A DNA stretch of 64,000 bases, taken from Peptoniphilus grossensis ph5. GTDB taxonomy: Bacteria > Bacillota > Clostridia > Tissierellales > Peptoniphilaceae. The notes under the pieces are model-generated. The model did no database searches, was not told the DNA's origin, and saw only the letters and a list, made by a program, of their open reading frames with translations. The translations under genes and the position numbers were made by a program. Position 1 is the stretch's first letter, and every line of letters starts with the position of its first letter. This document shows, one piece after another, positions 59,990-64,000 of this stretch. The stretch covers positions 130,657 through 194,656 of the forward strand of contig NZ_HE978568.1 of assembly GCF_000311825.1 (NCBI RefSeq), written 5' to 3'.

Positions 59990-60865
59990 TTACTTCCCCA
60001 ACTTGTTTTCTCTGCCATAATAAAATAAATATTGATTGGCAAAGCCTGCGTTTTTGCCAAAGACTTCTCGTCCTCTCATGGCAATTTTTGATTTTGGTGT
60101 AACTTCTTTTAAATAAAGTTCTTCCATAACTCTCTTTATCCAAACATCAACGGGGAAGGACTCCTTCCTGTCAAAGGCAAAGAGGAGGATGCAGTCGGCA
60201 ACCTTTGGTCCAACTCCAGGTAGAACTTGGAGGGCACATCTGGCATCTTCAAGGTCCATCTTGTCGATTTCATCTAAATTTACATAGCCATCCTTTATTA
60301 AATTCGCCGTCTCAACTATTCTCACATCGCGAAAGCCAACTCTTGCAAACTCTCTTAAGTCTTCTGGTCTTGCGAGAGAAAGTTTTTCGGCACTTGGGAA
60401 GGAATAATATTTTCTATTTTCGTCTTCACCAAGATAATCTCCATACATTTCAGAAATTTTTTCTATGGCATTTTTTATTCTCGGTATTTGATTGTTTGCA
60501 GAAATTATAAAGGAAATAATTGTCTCAAACTTGTCCTGATTTAAAATTCTTATGCCCTTTCCATATTCCGTTGCATTTTTCATGACTTCGTCTCTTGCAA
60601 GTTCTTCCATTACAATTTTGTAGTCCCGAGAAAGGTCAAAGTAATTATAAAAAATTTCATCAAAGGAAGCCTTGTCCACTCCCCTTAAGAAAATTTCTCC
60701 GCCAACTTTTTTTGCATTGGCAACTTTTCCATGAGCTATAAAGGTAAAGGACCCGTCAGCTTCTTCATACCACCTAAAGGCTTGACCGCAGGTGAAAATA
60801 TCCCTTGGGTCAAACTCATCTAGTTCCCTTATTAGGCAAAGATCTCCATCAAAATTTATCTTCAT
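59990..60865 (-). CDS. 8-oxoguanine DNA glycosylase (OGG family)
   Basis: 291 residues. HhH-GPD: LQVLPGVGPKVADCILLFAF (catalytic Lys) and SFPVDVWIKRVMEELY (Asp). N-terminal OGG_N fold with FTCGQAFRWYEEADGSF. Removes oxidised guanine. Confidence 0.92.
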   Translation of the reverse strand: MKINFDGDLCLIRELDEFDPRDIFTCGQAFRWYEEADGSFTFIAHGKVANAKKVGGEIFLRGVDKASFDEIFYNYFDLSRDYKIVMEELARDEVMKNATEYGKGIRILNQDKFETIISFIISANNQIPRIKNAIEKISEMYGDYLGEDENRKYYSFPSAEKLSLARPEDLREFARVGFRDVRIVETANLIKDGYVNLDEIDKMDLEDARCALQVLPGVGPKVADCILLFAFDRKESFPVDVWIKRVMEELYLKEVTPKSKIAMRGREVFGKNAGFANQYLFYYGRENKLGK

Positions 60866-60910
60866 TAAAAAATTCTCCCATAAATAAAAAACCTATTAAT
60901 AAATAATAGG

Positions 60911-61540
60911 TCAGCTAATTTCTTTCATAAAATAAGAAAGGGTTAAAAGAGAGTCGTTAAGTCTAATATTTTCAACAACTACACCTTCAGGTCCCTTTAA
61001 ATCGTAGGGCGCAAAATTCCAAATTCCCTTAACGCCTGCATCTATAACTTTTTTTGCCACATCCTGGCAAAATTCCTTGGGCACAGTTATTATTGCAACA
61101 TCAACTTTCTCATCTCTTATGTATTTTTCCATGTCCTTCATATTCCTAACCTTGATGCCACTTATGTCTTCCATGTCCTCTTTGACATCAAAGAGAGAAA
61201 TCACATTAAAGCCAGAATCTCTAAAGCCCTTGTATCTGGCAATGGCTTGGCCAAGCCTACCTGCACCAATGACAATGCTCTTGTAAGACTTATCTATTCC
61301 TAGAATTTTATCCACTTGTTCCTTTAGAGCCTTGGTGTTGTAGCCATAGCCCTGTTGACCAAAGCCGCCAAAATTATTTAAATCCTGTCTAATTTGTGAC
61401 GCAGAAAAGCCAGTGATGCGGCTAAGCTCCTTGGAAGAAACTCTCTCAATACCACTGTCAATTAATTCTTTTAAATATCTATGATAAACTGGCATTCTCC
61501 TTATAACCGTTTCAGAAATGCCCCTTGCGTTCTTAGGCAA
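60911..61540 (-). CDS. rex: Redox-sensing repressor Rex
   Basis: 209 residues from TTG 61538-61540. N-terminal winged helix (RVSSKELSRITGFSASQIRQ, DLNNFGGFGQQGYGYN), NAD(H) fold SIVIGAGRLGQAIARY. Senses the NADH/NAD ratio. A Rex box lies in its upstream region. Confidence 0.96.
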   Translation of the reverse strand: MPKNARGISETVIRRMPVYHRYLKELIDSGIERVSSKELSRITGFSASQIRQDLNNFGGFGQQGYGYNTKALKEQVDKILGIDKSYKSIVIGAGRLGQAIARYKGFRDSGFNVISLFDVKEDMEDISGIKVRNMKDMEKYIRDEKVDVAIITVPKEFCQDVAKKVIDAGVKGIWNFAPYDLKGPEGVVVENIRLNDSLLTLSYFMKEIS

Positions 61541-61553
61541 ATTTACACCCCCA

Positions 61554-61573
61554 ATTGTTTATATTATAACAAT
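61554..61573. promoter_or_regulatory. Rex box upstream of rex
   Basis: ATTGTTTATATTATAACAAT fits the clostridial Rex consensus TTGTTAA-N4-TTAACAA with two changes. Implies autoregulation. Confidence 0.7.
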
Positions 61574-61627
61574 CTTTGCTATTTTTGTAAATTGAGGCAC
61601 TTTAAAATTATAAAAATTTAAAAATTA

Positions 61628-62353
61628 TTATTCTACTAATTTTCCTTGCACAACAAGCCTTGTATCCTTTGGAGAACAAGTTTGTAGGGTTAAAATATCT
61701 TTAAATTCACTGGGGACTTCTGTCTTTAATATATTTCTCTCTTTGATGTAGGTGCGAAGTTTTTCTCCATCTTCTTCTGAATATTTTGGACTTCTAAATT
61801 CATCATAAGGTCCTGCCTTATACACTGCAAAGATTTGGTATTTCTTGTAGCCAGCCTCAGAAAAAATTTCAATAAATCTATTTTTTTCAAAAAATCCATC
61901 TTCCTCTAACTTGTGAAGTGCTCTAAAATTTCCGCCGCGATCATTGTTGTGGCCATAAATAATTGTGTTTTGGTCAGAAAAATTCTCCTCGTTTCTGTAG
62001 TCCATGAAAATTGCTCCAAAGACATTGTAGTCATTCTTGTAATTATGATTTAGGTAATATTTGTTGTCACTGCCCTTTACTATGGGATAATCTATTTCTG
62101 TCCCGTCCACTTTTATCCAGCCAATTACTGACTCATAGTCTTTTTGAAGTGCCTCAATTTTTTCCCTTGCTTCCTTATCCCTATTGTCATCAGCAAGCTT
62201 TTCTTCATTAGATTTTTGAAACTTCTCCTGCACTTCCCTTGTAGCAGTCTTAAATTCCTTGTCAGCCTTGTTGTAACTATATATTCTATAAAAGCTTGTG
62301 GCTAAAATTACTATTAAAATTATTTCTACTATACTTAAAATTTTATTTTTCAT
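61628..62353 (-). CDS. Class B sortase
   Basis: 241 residues. N-terminal membrane helix (IVEIILIVILATSFYRIY), catalytic His in NTIIYGHNNDRGG, Cys in LTLQTCSPKD and Arg in TRLVVQGK. Attaches proteins to the wall; no substrate gene is seen nearby. Confidence 0.93.
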   Translation of the reverse strand: MKNKILSIVEIILIVILATSFYRIYSYNKADKEFKTATREVQEKFQKSNEEKLADDNRDKEAREKIEALQKDYESVIGWIKVDGTEIDYPIVKGSDNKYYLNHNYKNDYNVFGAIFMDYRNEENFSDQNTIIYGHNNDRGGNFRALHKLEEDGFFEKNRFIEIFSEAGYKKYQIFAVYKAGPYDEFRSPKYSEEDGEKLRTYIKERNILKTEVPSEFKDILTLQTCSPKDTRLVVQGKLVE

Positions 62354-62541
62354 CTTTTCTCCTTTAGAAAATCTAAATGTTACCTATATACTTACCTGAT
62401 TTTAATACAAATAGTCAAGGAAAATAAAAATTAAAGAAAGAAATCTTTGCAAATTTGACATCTCAAGTCTTTTTAAATTATTATTATAATATAGTTTCAC
62501 ATAATAAAGTAGACTTAAAACTTTTGACAGAGGTGTTTATT

Positions 62542-64000
62542 TTGAAAGAAGACAAGTATCAGGAAATGAAAAAAAGAATTCCAAATATAAAAAATATAAT
62601 GAGAATAAGACAAAGCAGAAAAAAAGGTGACATGGGTTATCTTGATTTTTTCATGCTTGGTTTTGGGTCTATGGTTGGAGTTGGCTGGGCAGTTTCATCT
62701 AACCACTGGATTGCTCAAGCTGGAGGTCCCATCCCTGCCTTTTTAGGTTTTATAATCGCCACCCTGCTTTTGATACCAATTGGCTTGTGTCATGGTGAAC
62801 TTCTCGCCACTCTTCCTCAAGGAGGCGGCGTCTTAGTTTACACCAACAAGGCCTTTGGGAGAAATTTATCCTTTATATCATCATGGTTCTTGGCACTTTC
62901 TTACTTGACAATACTTCCTTGGGAGGCAATTTATATAAACACCATCCTCGAAAATTTGATTCCTTGGCTCTCAAGTTCAAGAGTCCTTTATTATGTAGTA
63001 GGTGCTCCCATAAAAGCATCTTCCATCCTTCTTGGAGTCATCCTAGCCCTTTTATTATTTTTTATAAACTTTAAGGGGTCTGATTTTGCTTCAAAGCTTC
63101 AGTCTATACTTTCTATTTTAATAATTGTAATAGGAGTAATAGTAATTATATTTTCTTTTAAGGCAGGAAATGCAAATAATTTATACCCCCTTTACCAAAA
63201 TGTTGGCGAGGGAAGTCACTCCTCACTTTTCGGCGGAATAATAGCCATTGTAGTATTAGTTCCCTTTTTTATGTCAGGCTTTGACACTATTGCACAGTCT
63301 GTTGAAGAAACTTCGCCAGATAAGAAATTTAAAAATGTGGCAATTTCCATGGTCCTTTCCATAGTTGCTGCAGGAATTTTTTACTCACTTGTTATACTTT
63401 CAACAGCTAGCGTCTCCAATTGGCAAGAATATTCTCTCGCCAGTCCACCTGCCATGGGCTATTTGCTTCAAGAAGCTTATGGTGGAAAGCTAGGTTACAT
63501 TCTTTCAAAACTAATTATAATAGGAACTTTGGCAGGACTTTTTTCCACTTGGAACGGAATGTTTATGGCATCGGCAAGACTAATCCAATCAATGGCAAAA
63601 AATAATTTAATTCCAAAAATTTTTGCCAAGGAACATGCCGAGTATGGAACTCCAGTAACTGCTCTAGTTTTTTGCTTTATTTTTGCTGCCATAGGTCCCT
63701 TTGTGGGCATGAACTTAATAGACCCCTTAACTAGTCTGGGTTCAGTTTCCTTTGTCATCGGTTGGTTCTTAACTTGCCTATCCCTTGTGGTTTTAATAAA
63801 CAAGGACAAAGAGTATTACACATCCTTTAAGGCACCTGGTGGAAAGCTAACTATTTATCCAGCAATAATAATTTCTGCTGTAATTGTCATCTCCACCTTT
63901 GTTCCAAAGACTCCTGCCTTTATGGGCTACACTGCCTTAATTATTTTCTTCTTCTGGTTATTTTTGGGGCTGGCCTTTTTAAAATTTTATAGTAAAAAAG
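62542..64000 (+). CDS. APC-family amino acid permease, truncated by window end
   Basis: About 486 residues visible from TTG 62542 (AGAGGTG upstream). Membrane segments throughout; APC start DFFMLGFGSMVGVGWAVSSN, then FFMSGFDTIAQSVEETSPDK. Basic N-terminal tail. Amino acid substrate unknown. No stop before 64000. Confidence 0.88.
   Translation, partial: MKEDKYQEMKKRIPNIKNIMRIRQSRKKGDMGYLDFFMLGFGSMVGVGWAVSSNHWIAQAGGPIPAFLGFIIATLLLIPIGLCHGELLATLPQGGGVLVYTNKAFGRNLSFISSWFLALSYLTILPWEAIYINTILENLIPWLSSSRVLYYVVGAPIKASSILLGVILALLLFFINFKGSDFASKLQSILSILIIVIGVIVIIFSFKAGNANNLYPLYQNVGEGSHSSLFGGIIAIVVLVPFFMSGFDTIAQSVEETSPDKKFKNVAISMVLSIVAAGIFYSLVILSTASVSNWQEYSLASPPAMGYLLQEAYGGKLGYILSKLIIIGTLAGLFSTWNGMFMASARLIQSMAKNNLIPKIFAKEHAEYGTPVTALVFCFIFAAIGPFVGMNLIDPLTSLGSVSFVIGWFLTCLSLVVLINKDKEYYTSFKAPGGKLTIYPAIIISAVIVISTFVPKTPAFMGYTALIIFFFWLFLGLAFLKFYSKK

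Overview
The window comes from a low-GC Gram-positive anaerobe. The protein styles (Rex, class B sortase, Opp transporter, contractile PBSX-like prophage, many TTG/GTG starts, strong AGGAGG ribosome binding sites) fit a Clostridia/Tissierellia relative such as Peptoniphilus or Anaerococcus; the genus is inference only.

Layout. (1) 1-472: leader-distal part of a type I-C CRISPR array (7 spacers). (2) 473-36308: a complete contractile-tailed (PBSX/myovirus-like) prophage inserted inside one CRISPR repeat. From left to right it carries a small accessory ('moron') region with its own promoters and a crRNA-like RNA gene, a lysis module, tail fibre and baseplate, tape measure, tube and sheath, head, terminase, replication and recombination genes (replisome organizer with internal iterons, RecT, SSB, Rad50-like ATPase, VRR-NUC), antirepressor, Cro/CI switch, and a large serine integrase whose 3' end reads into the array. 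(3) 36306-36994: leader-proximal part of the array (10 spacers), then the leader. (4) 37125-45397: cas2, cas1, cas4, cas7, cas8c, cas5c and cas3, a full type I-C set on the minus strand, with a degenerate-repeat RNA candidate in the cas3-cas5 gap. (5) 45479-64000: host chromosome with a 2-hydroxyacid dehydrogenase, an alpha/beta hydrolase, an SH3/TPR membrane protein, an ECF sigma/anti-sigma pair, a membrane J-protein, a metallopeptidase, oppABCDF, murA, an aminotransferase, an OGG-type glycosylase, rex, sortase B and an APC permease cut by the window end.

How it fits together. The prophage used a CRISPR repeat as its attB. The two half repeats (455-472 and 36309-36322) join to a perfect 32-bp repeat, and the rebuilt attP is a 48-bp near-palindrome. 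Integration should cut the 7 older spacers off from the leader promoter 36 kb away, and it replaces the integrase C-terminus with 16 residues translated from repeat and spacer. The newest spacer matches the prophage's own lysin gene at 28 of 36 positions next to a perfect TTC PAM, and a second recent spacer matches its holin gene at 24 of 34, so the host has been fighting close relatives of this phage.

The most novel candidate is a pair of small RNAs that each carry a single degenerate CRISPR repeat (hairpin followed by GTGGATTGAAAA) with their own promoter and terminator. One sits in the cas3-cas5 gap and looks like a CreR-type Cas-regulating RNA. The other sits at the prophage left end and resembles the host one more than the array repeat, suggesting an RNA anti-CRISPR or CreR mimic for type I-C.
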